A DNA stretch of 64,000 nucleotides from Ypsolopha sequella (taxonomy: Eukaryota; Arthropoda; Insecta; Lepidoptera; Ypsolophidae): the NCBI GenBank assembly GCA_934047225.1, contig OW203987.1, forward strand, positions 6,599,501 to 6,663,500, given 5' to 3'. A model generated the notes under the pieces. The model had not been told where the DNA came from. It saw only the letters and a list, made by a program, of their open reading frames with translations, and did no database searches. The translations under genes and the position numbers were made by a program. Positions 1 through 13,300 of this stretch are shown here, piece by piece (position 1 is the first letter of the stretch; each line of letters begins with the position of its first letter).

Positions 1-117
1 CGCATCGCCACCATGGTGACAAACAAGGTCCTTAATGTTTGTTAGGGCATAAATATCACTATTAATAACGCTTGCCTAGTGCGCTGATCATATCGAAGTT
101 TTGCTCGCCAGCTCCCT

Positions 118-262
118 AACTAAACTTATTTGACAGGACCAAACTTAATTTGAGCGTTCTGTCTTTTTCTTTCTGTGTCGAAAAGACAAAGACAGAACGC
201 TCAAAATAAGGTTAGTCCTGTCAAATTAGTTAAGTTGTGATGCGCCGAATCGACACCAATGT
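118..262. mobile_element. Foldback MITE, CCGAATCGACACC family, copy 1 (left end missing)
   Basis: Inverted arms built on TTGACAGGAC...GAGCGTTCTGTC and the reverse complement, ending GCGCCGAATCGACACC. The outer left arm is absent. Other copies are at 38955-39533, 39557-39710 and 42024-42180. Confidence 0.75.
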
Positions 263-391
263 CATGTTCTTCAGGCAAGCCTAATAAATAAATACTGATT
301 TCAAACCTATTTTAGTCTACGTCTCGCCATTTACCCCCTAAATTAGAACTGAAGAGCAGAGATTTGATACATACAGAGGTGTACATTGCTA

Positions 392-1010
392 CAATGCGCG
401 CCAATCTTTTAGTCGCCTCTGAAGATAGCCGCAAGAGGCGACGCAATAGCTGTTTTACGGTGTCAGGGGGACGTTACAGGAGCGAGGGCGCGGAGCACAC
501 CCGCCTGCGTGCCGCACCACACCCCCCGCTCGCCATTGAGCAGGTGTCAACACTATGCGTTAGTGTTGTGCTACGTCCGTATATTACACACGCGTGCGTT
601 GCATGAAAAGTACCTTCGAGGAAAAAATTCTATGATTCGTTAAGTTTATCGTTGAATCTGTTTGTTATTGTTTTTGTTGCCTTTATTTGTTGTTTTGTTG
701 ATTTAGTTTGTTAAAGTTTTATTGATTTAGTTTGTTAAAGTTTATTGTTGTTGTAATGCCTCGCGGACGTTAGCGTTTTAAGCCGACAATGTAGGAAAAT
801 GGTGTTTATATTAATGCATTTTATTTATATAGTTAAGATTGCACTAAAATAATAAATAAATAATTAAATAGGTAGGTACAACAAGTACACCTTCCTAGTT
901 ACAGTAAACATTTAATAATCAACCGTTGATATTATTGTCTCCTTGACTGTACCTGCGCAAGCTTGCACTCGTTACTCATTCAGAGGCGACTAAAAGATTG
1001 GCGCGCACTG
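392..1010 (+). mobile_element. TA-flanked MITE, CAGTGCGCGCC family, copy 1
   Basis: About 31-bp terminal inverted repeats (CARTGCGCGCCAATCTTTTA and on to CGCCTCTGA), flanked by TA at 390-391 and 1011-1012, as in Tc1/mariner-type elements. No transposase is encoded. It sits 160 bases from the Hr39 DNA-binding-domain exon. A second full copy in inverse orientation is at 47338-47943. Confidence 0.85.
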
Positions 1011-1169
1011 TACCAGGATCTTATGGCGCGTGGATTGTGTCCAAAATCGGAACTAACGCCGCTATCGTACTCCATGTTTCACAGCTGCGCCCCTCTGTCA
1101 CAGTTATCCACGCGCCATCAGAGCCTTGTAACACTGTATATAAGTTTGACAGGAATCCAATTTCCTCAC

Positions 1170-1381
1170 CTTCAAGCTTCATCCCGCAACCAAGACACTT
1201 ATCGAACCGACAAGCCGGACATTTCTTCCTGGTTGCCACGGTAACAGGGCAGTTCCCCCCTCGGAGACACATGTAGTTCTTTCTGTTCTGTACGGTCCTC
1301 TTGAAGAAACCCTTGCAAGACTCGCAGGAGAATATGCCGTAGTGGAAACCGCTGATTTTGTCACCGCAGATCGGACAGGGA
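1170..1381 (-). CDS. Hr39: Hr39 coding exon 9: DNA-binding domain
   Basis: Residues 382-452. Acceptor TTTTTTTACAG precedes 1381 and donor GAAG/GTGAGG follows 1170. Finger one uses C384, C387, C401 and C404; finger two uses C420, C426, C436 and C439. The P-box is ESCKG, as in NR5 receptors, so it should recognise an AGGTCA-type half-site extended on the 5' side. [20 protein letters not shown] matches the Hr39 version rather than FTZ-F1. The exon ends at GMKLE, and the A-box that fixes 5'-extended binding must be in the next exon, outside the window. Confidence 0.98.
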
Positions 1382-4300
1382 CTGTAAAAAAATAACTTTT
1401 CACACCACCTGCTCGACAATGTCCAATTACATATCATGCTACCTCAACGTAAAGTAACGCATTATATCTCAAGGGATATAAAGTTATATGAAAATCCCTA
1501 GGGATTAAAGTGATTTAAATTTGGAACGTCAAATTCGTGTGGAAACTCGTAGAAAACAAATGCCCATATGGGATTGTAAAGAGGTTTGTTCGAAAATCGA
1601 ACAAAAAGAATTCAACAAAAAGAAAAAAAGCTTTTACAAAGAATATGAAACAAAAGACGGTGTTTGCTGCTGTGATTGTCAGTGAATTTTATTGAATTAT
1701 TAATGTTGATAAAAAATGTCGAGCTTTTTATTGTCTCGCAGAAGGTGTGAAAAGTAGAGTATGCTCCTCTGGAATAAAGCCTGTCTTTGTCTTGGGCAGC
1801 TTGAACCCCTCGCTTTACTTAGGACTCTATATAACTCCCTCGCTAGAGTCCCTCGTTACGCTCAGGGTTCAATATGCCGCCCGTGACGTAAGACACTGCT
1901 TTATTCCCTTAGTGCATAATCTACTATTCTTATAACTACTCTCACTCGTGTTCTGTACTTCTATGTAAGAAGTCGTATAAGGAAGGGTTTGCCCTAATCA
2001 ACACACTGGACTTGCGGGTCAGTGATCGTTATACTAAACTAGACTCCACATTATAGGAACATAATAAATTAACATTATATCATTGCAGTATAGAAACGCA
2101 AAAGGAAAAGTAAATCTGGATGAGAGGAGCTCTGAGCCGGGATTCGACCCCGAGAGGTCCCGGGTTCGAATCCCGGCTCAGAGCTCCTCTCATCCAGATT
2201 TACTTTTCTTTCTGCGTTTCTATACTGCAATGATATAATGTTAATTTATATCTCCTTGCGATGGATAAATCGCCAAGTTTTCAAACATAGAAATTTATTT
2301 TTGTTATAGTTAACATAATAAATGTTTACAAATAACTGTAAATACAGTACCCTCTCGCTAATCCGCCACCAAAAAATCCGGACTACCGAAAACGGCGGAT
2401 TATAATGTACAGGAACATCAAATTGAAGAAAACAACAAAAAAACATAGTAATTTTGTATTAGTACTTATGAAGGTAAATACATATGTACCTTTGTATTAA
2501 AATTTAAAAAAAGAACTGACACATTAACTGATTACTCAGGTTTTGAAAAATACCGCTCTAATTTGGCTTGTTTTTTACCAGAATAAATCTTCGTAAAGAG
2601 ACATCGACTTGCAAAAAATGGATTATAGTAGTTAGGCGGATTATCAAGCGGCGGACTAGCGACAGAGTACTGTAGTTAATTCGACAATGACATGTACCTG
2701 TTGATAAGCTGCTGTCTGCTGATTCCCTGATGATGATGCAACCTGTCATCAGTATTGTCGGTGTCGTCATCGTGCGCCGGAGACGAGCCAAACATCGGCG
2801 CTCCCGCCTCCCGGTATAGCACTGACGGATGATGGCGGCCCTAAAACAAATAGTACCACTTAAGGAGCTGCACAATTCTAAAATTCAGTCCTGCTGTTAC
2901 ACTTTTGTTTTTTAACTGTCTATCCCGCTCTAATCAGAGGTCAGGCATGCAAAACTTTAGTTATTTGGAAACCACGGCTACATTAGGACATTAATTATAA
3001 TTTCTTTATGTAATAAAGATGTTTTTTTTAGTAAGTATCTGCGTGTATTGGTTTTGTTTCAATCGGTTTTGAAATATGGAAACTGAATCGCTTTTTTGTT
3101 AAAATTCATGCTTTTATGAAAGTTTTATAATTAAAATATAAATGAAAGTATGTTTATTTATAAAGTGTAATTAATAATTGTCTTGAGTCAAAAAAGACGC
3201 CATATTTTTTTCAAATTTTTACCATATACGTTGCCGGAACTGAATTCAATGGAAAACTGATGTTTAGCATTGTGCAGCCCCTTAAATAATGCGCGTAGGA
3301 TAGGAGCTTTCGCCAGTCTTCGGAAAACGTCGTATTTCTGTATTCGTTTTTCCACTTTCTATATAAGGTGAAATTTAATCAACCGTCCGAATTCATACTA
3401 GCGACTTGCTTAATGATCAGGACCAATGTTAAAGGACTCCAAATGTGAAATTAGAAAAAAAAATGTTTTGCTCCTTTACTGCCTGTACTTGAAATTGTAT
3501 TTGAACTAGCCCAGTTCGAATAGGAAAATTTTTAAAAATTCTGATTTAGAAAAACAGGATCATTGAACCTTGTTCCTTATCTTTAAGAGTCTCCAGTATG
3601 AATTCGGGCGGTTGATTAAATTTTACCTTGTATCCATGACAGATTGTTCACTTCCGATCGCCTATAGACAAACAAAATGACATCCATACTGCCGTCCTTA
3701 CACGTTCCGCCGTATGTGCATTCGTTGAGCCAAGCAATAATCGACTCCATCAAAAGGTTATTAGTATTAAGTATAGAGGTGATTATTGCTTGGCCCATCG
3801 AATACACATAATTGTTTCCAGTTCCGATTTGTTGTACATGTTCTAAAATTACTGACTCTCATATTCTCTTTAATAAGTTTCCAAGTACCACTTACTCTTC
3901 TTACAATTTATGATTCGGTTCGTTTTCGGGCATACGAACAGTGGCGAAGATTTGTATGCGTATTATATCTTTAGCTGATCTGTACACAAGTTTGTTTTGT
4001 TCATCTAGTGACTAAGTTATTGGCAGAGCGTGCTTGATAAAATAATTAATAATAAAATAAGCTTGTATCTACTCGTATTAATCTGTACTCTTTGCAACAC
4101 TAGTACAAATTAAAAGTACTAAAATAATAATCAAACCATGGTACAATGTTAACTAATTATCTATATTATTAAAAAAACAAAAAACCGCCTCTATTTCGTT
4201 ACACTTATTACTAATATTATAATATTTATGTTTTATATATATTTATTATATTTTTTATTATTATTCATATATATTTAAAAAACATATTTAAAAGAGATAT

Positions 4301-7300
4301 TTTTCGAACTATTGTTCGACATCAGTCTTGTACGATTGTTATATAATATATATCGCTTTTGCGAGTGACACAATAAAAATTAAAGAGTAAAGACTTATTT
4401 GTCGTTATTAAGATTATAATATTTATATACAAGGTGAATTTGTGAACATCGTCCAAATTCATACTTGAGCCTTGGTAAGTGATCAGTATCATGAACCAAT
4501 AACGATTTTTGTAAAAATCATAAAATTAAATTTCGACTCCCCATAGTGATTTACCCAGGACTGCGAGTGAATTACTATGCGAAGTCGAAATTTCATTATA
4601 CGAAATTCACAATTATTGCTATCAATTTATGATGCTAATAACTTACCAAGCTTCCAGTATGAATTTGGACGATGATCAAAAAGTCACCTTGTATATTTAG
4701 GTTTTATATATATTTGTTATATTTTTTATTATTATTTATATATTTAAAAACCAAATTTAGAGAGACATATTTCGAAATATTGTTCGGCATCAGTCTTGTA
4801 CGATTAAATGTTACATAAATAACACTGGTAAACAGTAGTTTTGTTTTATGAAGTTTCATACTTGATTTTGTATGATTCTGCCACGCTGATCCCAAATCTG
4901 TTGTCAGTTTTTCTCTAGCAGCTCTAGTTTTTGAAATATTAACATTTTACATTTTTAGCGAAAAATACTCGAATTATAAAATGAAAAAAAAAAATTTCTC
5001 TAACCTAACATGAAAAAAACTTTCTTTTGTAAGATTTTCTCGCATGAATCGAAACTTCAGCCTTGTTTTGAATGCTCCAGCAGTAATCAGTCATCATATT
5101 TGCATTCCAAGGACCTTAGTATCGCTCTTTCATCGTGCGAATGTCCTGATAAAAGCGTTCTCCTTGTTCTTCGCTTAAATCGCCTAAATTTTCTGGGAAG
5201 CGCTCTAAATGGCTGAAGAAGAAGTGCATCTTAATGCTCATGTTACATTCTAGTCTTTGAAAGTGCAACATGAGCTGCTCAATGTGTTGAATGTAGTCTG
5301 GAGACTTTTTATATCCTAAGAAATTTTGCACAACCCAAACAAATTCAACCTATGCAGTTTTCTCTTTACACAGTCAGTAAAATTTTGATCCTTTATTAGT
5401 TCCCTCATTTGAGGACCGTCAAAAATACCAGCTTTTATTTTTTCTGTGCTCAATTTCAGGAATATTTTACTGATATATTTAAAACATTCCCCATCCTTGT
5501 TGAGAGCTTTTACAAATTGTTTTATCAGACCTAATTTTATATGGATAGGGGGTAATATAATACGATCTCTGGCTACTAGAGGTACATTTATCACATGCAT
5601 ACTACCTGGCACTAAATCCAATCTCTAAAGGCCAAAATTTTTTTGGTCCAGTGTTCTGTTTTGGCTCGGCTATCCTACAAACACATAAATAAGGGGTAAT
5701 TGGTATATCCTCCTTGCTGACCCAAAAAAAATTCACCATTTTAATATAAAAGCATATCAGCCAGTTATGTTCTATGTATTTTATTTTCTCCATAACCAAG
5801 GGGATATTCCTCTTTAACTTTTGTTGAAATTTGGGATCCATGGGTTACTAATGGGCCATGGGTAGCGTCCCAAAGAAGTCCAAGTAGGCCTTTTTTATAA
5901 AGTCAGACGCACTTAAACCGCATTCTCGAAACATATATTAACCACAAACAGCACAAAAACTATTTGGACCGTTAAAGCAAGTTCTTCTTAATCTAGACAT
6001 ATCGATTTATTTATGGAATTTAATAATTTTTTGCACTAAAAAAAATTATTAGTAAGCCGCGTAACGAAATTTTAAGAAGTACCTGTATCACAAAAACTAG
6101 AGCTGCTAGAAAAAAACTGAGGGTAGATATGAAATCAGCAAACTCAAATTACTAAGAAACAGTTAAGAAACTTCATAAAACAAAAAAAAAGTTAAATTTT
6201 GTTTACCAGTGTAATCACTGTAATCATAAAAATCTGTTAAACTGACCTATAAGTCAATACGATTACAAATGCAGACTCTTCTATTGTATTTGTAACTGAC
6301 CTGTACAGGCGAGTGTGTGGGTGAGAACTCTGAACTGTAAGAGTAGCATGACGAGTGAGAAGCGTCGCTGTTGTTGCGAGACAAGGACGGCGTGTAGTGG
6401 CGGGAGGCGCGCGGGCTGGCTGACGGGCTGCTATACACGCTGTGGACAGGTGGACATTTCGATATCTAATAGGTAGGACTCACAAAACATACTACGCCCT
6501 TGAGAAATTGCACAGAAGGATGCTCCAAGTTCAGAATTGTAAATAGCCACAGTAACTATAAATATAAACATTACGGAATATGGAAATACTGACTCGCGTG
6601 CGATTGTCACTTTTTATTTCCTTCTTATTTTTTATTATGTGCAGGAAAAGCAAGTGGCCAGTATCATTTTTCGAGTTTTATGTACAATACTGGCCACTTG
6701 GCCACTTGCTCATTCTTTATGTTATTTAAAAAAAAAACAGCACGTTAACAATGGATTTGCATATTTATTTATTTATTTATTTCAATAAATTGTACAGCAT
6801 TACAGTTAACACCAATTCGCTATACAATTCAATCAAAAATAAAAATTGAACTAAAAATAAACACTATGTAGTACGTATAGCCTGCGACGTACCACGCACT
6901 TGCGGAGTGTCAGTGTCTGGAATTCTTCCACGGAATCGACGAAACACGACATTTTTCGGCCAAAACTCTTCATTCATGAAGGTCGAGAGATGTTCAGTTG
7001 GACCACGCAGCACAAATGAATTAAAATTGGCATTGTGGCGTGACTCCAATCGCTGGACCCTCAGTTGGAGTTTAGTTTTCAGCATGACATATTTCATGAC
7101 ATCATCAGCCTTCGTGGAGAAGTTCAAACGGGACACATACAGCAGCGTCACGGGAACAGCCGGTCGAAGTAGATGGTTCGGTCCGGTCGGTGCGGTTCCA
7201 CATCTTTATACTTTTTCTGCCCGCTCAAGCACGTTAACAATGAATTTTCATACACTTTTGCCGTCCGCATATTTGTATGACAGTAATGACGTATTTTCTG

Positions 7301-10300
7301 CATCGTTTTCAACAAAGAAAGAAGGTACTTTCCGAGCAGGTGTAGTATAAATTAGCTTTTATGTTGGTAAATATAAAATCGAGTTATATAAGTCTCCACC
7401 CGCGATAGGAGCGGCGTGCGTACAAAGCCTCCTGAATTACTTTATTTTTTCAGAAAATTCGTTTTATTATTTATTTCCCGTATTGTGAATTGTCCTAACA
7501 TTAGGTAGGATAGGAGCTTAAGATACATACGATATATATATATTTTTTAAAGATATATATTTTTTCTATTATATTATTTTGTTACTGTGGGAACTCAATT
7601 TTGTTTTTTATGTCTCAAACTAAAATATTTATATTTATTGAGCCAACTTCGGTGTATCATGACGAAATGTAGTTCGGCGCACTTTTCATAGTATTAACAC
7701 ATTGTAAAAAGGCCCAAACTGAAAATTAGCTGCAGTTGTCTAACTGACAACTCGTAGTTGAGTTTAGTCCTTTTCAGTTACCCTAATGTTTTTTTTAAAT
7801 ATCAAGTTGTTTAGCATAGCTAGATATAAGGTTTAGTTTACTAAAAATAAATATTGATGGTAATTGAATAAAACTATTTTTATTATTATTTATTTATTTA
7901 AGAACAGACATGACGCGACCAACTCAGTTGTGGGCGAGACCAAATGTCATGCTATTTCATTTCGCTATAAGGTGCACGCCCCATGAAACTTGCGAGGACA
8001 ATACAATCGTGCCGATTTCGTCGCGGGCGCAAAATTGTACACTTGTTTTAGGAGAAACATGATTTAGGCAAGACTGCGGACGTTTTCAAACATTATTTTT
8101 GGTTATTATTAATCTAGATAACATTTTTGATGTTTGGCTCGCATTGATAATTGATTTTTATCTATAACAATAAAATCACATTCGGCTACAATTTCGGTAA
8201 AAATCGTCAAATTTGCGTATTTCAGGGGTTTCTTCAAAAATTTGACGATTTTTAGTTCGGGTTAACCATAAATCTAGATAATGTTAAAGACTGAATTCTC
8301 AACTCTCAATATTAACATTCCATAGACACCTCACAATTTGGTGCAACGTTTGTATGGAGGTTTTCTTGTTAATTGAATTGCCTCAAGTTGTATAAATCAA
8401 TTGTACACACTTTTGTACTATTTTCGAAAAGTAGGTCAAAATTCAATTCAAAATTCAAATAGTTTATTTTGCAAAGCAGGTATAGATATATACACTTTTT
8501 ACACGTCAAATTTAATCTAATAAAGAAAATATATGTAATAGAATAATAAATGTACATGAACTAAATTAAAGGTTTATTTAATTTATGTAGCAATATATTT
8601 ACGATTAAAATGATAGGTAAAATATATATTATACAAGGTAAAATCCAATCAGCCGCCCGAACCCATACCGGAAACCCGGCCAGGGACCAGGAACAAGGTT
8701 CAGTGATCACCAACCGAGCCCCCAGCACGAATCCAGGCGGCCGACCAAATCCCATCCTATATACTACATACTAATAGGTTACATATATAAATACATGCCT
8801 ACCTCCGCCCATTCGATTAGTCTTGCTAAGAAGAAGGGCAAGAAACTTAGCAAGATCATGTGTTTTTTTCAACATAAAACTTATACTATACAATATATGA
8901 CTTATATCTACTTTAACCAAGGGATAAGAAAATACAAGACAGTAGGAATTCAGGTTAATGAAAAAAAGAAAAACATATATATCTTTGTCTACCTGTCTCA
9001 TATAGTCCTTTTCCTTTTACAGTCTATAATCAATTAATGTTTACACCTTAGAGGAATCATAAGTTAAGAAATTATACTATTTAATTAAATTATAACTTAC
9101 TACGAGTATCATTATCACTGTAACACCATGCTTCACCATCATCCAAATATTCATTTATTTTATAATATGCCTTTTTCAATAGGCCCTGCTTAATATACAG
9201 TTTAAACTTATTCTCTGACAAAGTAAGGACCTCCTTTGGAAGTTTATTGTAAAATCTTATACCATGTCCTACAAAAGAGGTACTCACCTTAGCGAGTCTG
9301 ATTTTTGGAAAAGCCAGTTTATGCTTATTTCTGGTCTCCTTACAATGTTGCTTACCAAGCCTTGGGAAAGACTCAACATTTTTTCTGACATATCTAAGGA
9401 CTTGGTAAATATATTCACAAGGAACCGTTAATATATTAATTTCTTTGAACTTTTGTCTTAATGAATCCCGGTGCTTCATATTATAAATAGCCCGAATTGC
9501 TCTCTTCTGCAAAACAAAGACTGCGTCTGTATCCGCGGCTCTACCCCATAACAGCATGCCGTATGACATAATGCTGTGAAAGTAACTAAAATAGACTAGT
9601 CTAGCAGTATCTACATCAGTAATTTGTCTTATGCGTCTAACAGCGTATGCGGCCGAACTAAGTCTACCACATAGGGCTTCTATGTGGGGACCCCACTGAA
9701 GACGAGAGTCTACCGTAATGCCTAAAAACTTTGTTTCGTTAACTAACTCCAGCTTGGACCCCTGCAAAAGCAAATTACCATCCACTTGAATTACATTTGG
9801 TAACGTAAATTTTATACACTTTGTCTTTTTTGCGTTTAAAACTAAATTATTTACAGTAAACCAATCAAGCACCAGTGATAAAGTTGTATTCGCGCCGTCA
9901 AGGATATCTTTACGTCTATTAACTTTAAAAATAAGTGACGTGTCGTCTGCGAATAATACTATCTTCGTTAAGTCTTTAACTAAATATGGAAGGTCATTTA
10001 TGTAAATTAAAAACAGCAAGGGCCCTAATATGGAACCCTGCGGGACACCCATTTTAACTAATGCTCCACTTGATTTTACCCCGTTAATGTCTACCTTTTG
10101 AATACGATCACTAAGATATGACTTCAATAACGCCAAAGATTTGCCCCTCACTCCGTAGTGATCCAATTTACATAAGAGTGTTTCATGATTAACGCAATCA
10201 AAGGCTTTCGAGAGGTCACAAAATACACCAAATGCATCTTGCTTTTCTTCCCAAGCATCAAAAATGTGCTTAACTAAAGCAACTCCTGCATCTGTGGTTG

Positions 10301-13300
10301 ACATCCCTCTAGTGAATCCATATTGTTCACAGTGAAGTAACTTATTTAAATTAAAATGAAATAACAATTGATTAAAAACTATTTTTTCAAAAACCTTACT
10401 CAATACCGGTAAAACTGACACAGGTCTATAGTTTGAAGGGTCCCCGTGGTCGCCTGATTTAAAAAGGGGGATCAATTTACTAAACTTCATTAAGTCAGGA
10501 AAGATACCATCATCTACACATTTATTAAAAATTAATGCCAAATAAGGAGCTATTAAATCAATAACAGAACTTATAACTTTCACAGATAGGCCCCATAAGT
10601 CCTCGGTTTTTTTCAAGTTAAGCGATTTAAATGCTTTAATTACAGTTAATGAATTAATATGTTTAAAAGCAAATACAGAAAGACACTGAGGTACGTGATC
10701 TATTAAAAGATCCTGCGCAAGCCTAGGGCTTGAATTTAAATCTTTAGTTGTTAAGGAAGGAATTTCAGTAAAGAATTGTTCAAAGGCATTCGCAACTTCT
10801 TCATCTCCTGTAACGACTTCATTGTTAATACTTAACTTAAGTTCGTTATCTCGTTTCTTACTTTTCCCAGTTTCAGTATTTATAATGTTCCATACTGTTT
10901 TTACTTTGTTATCGGACCTTTTAAGTTTTTTATTCAAGTAGATACTTTTTGCTTTTAAACACACCAATTTAAAGATGCGTGAGTAATTTTTCACGAATTC
11001 AGTAAATTTAACATTATTATTGTAGGACTTTATGTCGTATAATTCGTATAAATGATTTCTGCTTTTATAAATACCTGGTGTCGCCCAGTCACTGAAGGTG
11101 ATTTTACTTTTGTTAGAAAGTTTTTGCATCTTAAACGTATTTTCGAACTCTTTAGAGACTATGTTGAAAAGGTCTGTAAAGAGAGCGTTTGGATCGTCTT
11201 GGAGAAGATTAAAATGTGCTAATTTAACTTCTAGATTTGCTTTGAAACAATCTACTTTGAGAGTTGTAATAGGTCTGCAAAAGACTTCTTTGGGCAGTTG
11301 TTTTACGCTTTGTTTAATGGTTATAGTTTGGCCACTGTGATCGGACTGCAAGCGGTTGATTACTTTATTGTCTGAATACTCACAATCACAGAATATATTG
11401 TCGAGGCATGACGCAGTATCCCGAGTAATTCGAGTAGGTTCTAAGAACACATTAGACAAATTAAATGATTTGAATACCATAGGTACCATAATACATCGAA
11501 TTGCTTGAAGGTTATTATTGCAATTTATTTAAGTAAAAATAAAAGCGGTCCTAAAACACCTCCCTGGGGTACCCCAAAGTTTAATATAACTCACCTATGC
11601 GTATACATAGAATGAACCGCGGAGTCAGTACTGGCACTGGAGAGGACTCTGGGTAGTCGGCCCAGCAATGGTGACCCGTGAAGAGCTCCCATCAACTTTT
11701 CCATCGGCACTGAGGGTTCACATTTTAGTTCTGGAACAAACGTATGAAGAAATGAAACTGTGTTCGTTAAAGCTAAAGAGGATATAGTCTCTCCTTAACA
11801 AGAGACTACTAATTTTAGTGGCATTTTGAAATAGTCCGCAAGCATTGTTATTAGCTACTTCCGCATCATGAGGCTGCGCGCTGCCTCGCTGCTGCGCCGA
11901 TTGCGAGCCTCTACCAACAGCATCCTGAGCACGATCGTGGATAGGATTGACAACCCAATCATTATACATTGGGTGCAGTTGTCAATCCTACCCAATGCGA
12001 AATAAGTAATTATAAGAAAATTATATATACAAGGTGAATTTTTGATCATCGTCCAAATTCATACTGGAGGCTTGGTAAGTGATCAGTATCTTGGATCAGT
12101 AACAATTTTTGTGAAATTCGTATAATGAAATTTCAACTTTCCATAGTAATTCAGTTCCACTCCCGAGTGAATCACTATGGGGAGTCGAAATTTCATTTTA
12201 CAAATTTCACCAAAATTGTTATTGATCCATGATACTGATCACTTACCAAGCCACCGGTATGAATTTGGACGATGATCAAAAAGTCACCTTGTATAATAGT
12301 TCCTAACAATAGCAATTAAGAAAAACTGTTACTAACAACATGGATATAATATCTCAAATAAACGTTTATATATATATATATATATATTGTAGAATTAAAT
12401 GAGACTTGAGGATAATTCATGATTTATATAAAAACGGCTCACCTCAATACGTGTTATGATCGGGAAAGCCGACCAGTTTCAGCAGATTTAGACTGCCGTA
12501 ACTAGTGTGAGGCGTAACGTCGTCGCGTAAACGTCTTTACTCGCCCAGATGAAGGCAGTCTAAATCTGCTGAAACTGGTCGGCTTTCCCGATCATAACAC
12601 GTATTGAGGTGAGCCGTTTTTATATAAATTATATATTGTATTTTATTCACTTTTCATTGGTTCTTATTTGAATGATTAATGTGTTTAAAATTAATAAACT
12701 CTTGTACTTTTTTAATCTGAAATGCCAATTTCTTGCTGGCTGTATTGATAAGACGCATTTTTTCAGCGAATACATCGGTTAGAGTGCTAATTAGCAAACC
12801 TATCAAAAAGTAAAGACCAAAAGAAAATATACAGAGGCTAAAATTGTAAACTAGTATTTTATTTTAATTGGGTTTGTTGTTCCGTTTGCAGCATAGTTAC
12901 AAGCTTGGGACACAAAATAGATACTACCAGAAGGCCGACTCCATCCAACGAGCGAAAACAGACGCATACATGCATAGACGCGTACGTATGATTATTCGTC
13001 GTTATACACTGGTGGACATAAAAATCGACTCAAGCATTGTTGTCTTACATTCAAGGGAATAACCTAATCATACAAACACAAACATATGAAATATATATAT
13101 CAATTTAAAGGTATAGGCCTCCACCTTTGAATAAATGCATTTTGGTTTAAAAGTATTCGCTATACAGGACGTGAAATTCATTTAATTAATTAAAAACTTA
13201 TTAGGTCAATGAAGAACCAGCTGCAAGCAGTTATAAGGGCTAAAGGGGGGAACACGAAGTACTAATGTTGAACTTAATTAATGAATAAATGAATGATTTT

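Larger units (their letters stand above)
8440..11489 (-). mobile_element. CR1/Jockey-type LINE, 5'-truncated, in an Hr39 intron
   Basis: Contains the long reverse-transcriptase frame (9090-11489), a 3' untranslated region and a 3' end rich in TTCAAATTC-type repeats near 8440. A second copy of only the 3' tail lies at 44835-45345. A TACAAGG MITE (8632-8761) sits in the tail at the same place as in the second copy. The element is in the same orientation as Hr39. Only the end of the endonuclease domain remains at the 5' side. Confidence 0.85.

Noticed and set aside
1021..1169. Hr39 reading frame continuing past 1170
   Set aside because: The frame remains open, but conserved Hr39 sequence stops exactly at a GTGAGG donor and the continuation has no similarity.
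2558..2875. A 105-codon minus-strand protein
   Set aside because: It is a shadow frame over Hr39 exon 8. The in-phase frame carries the conserved GISRQQLIN motif.
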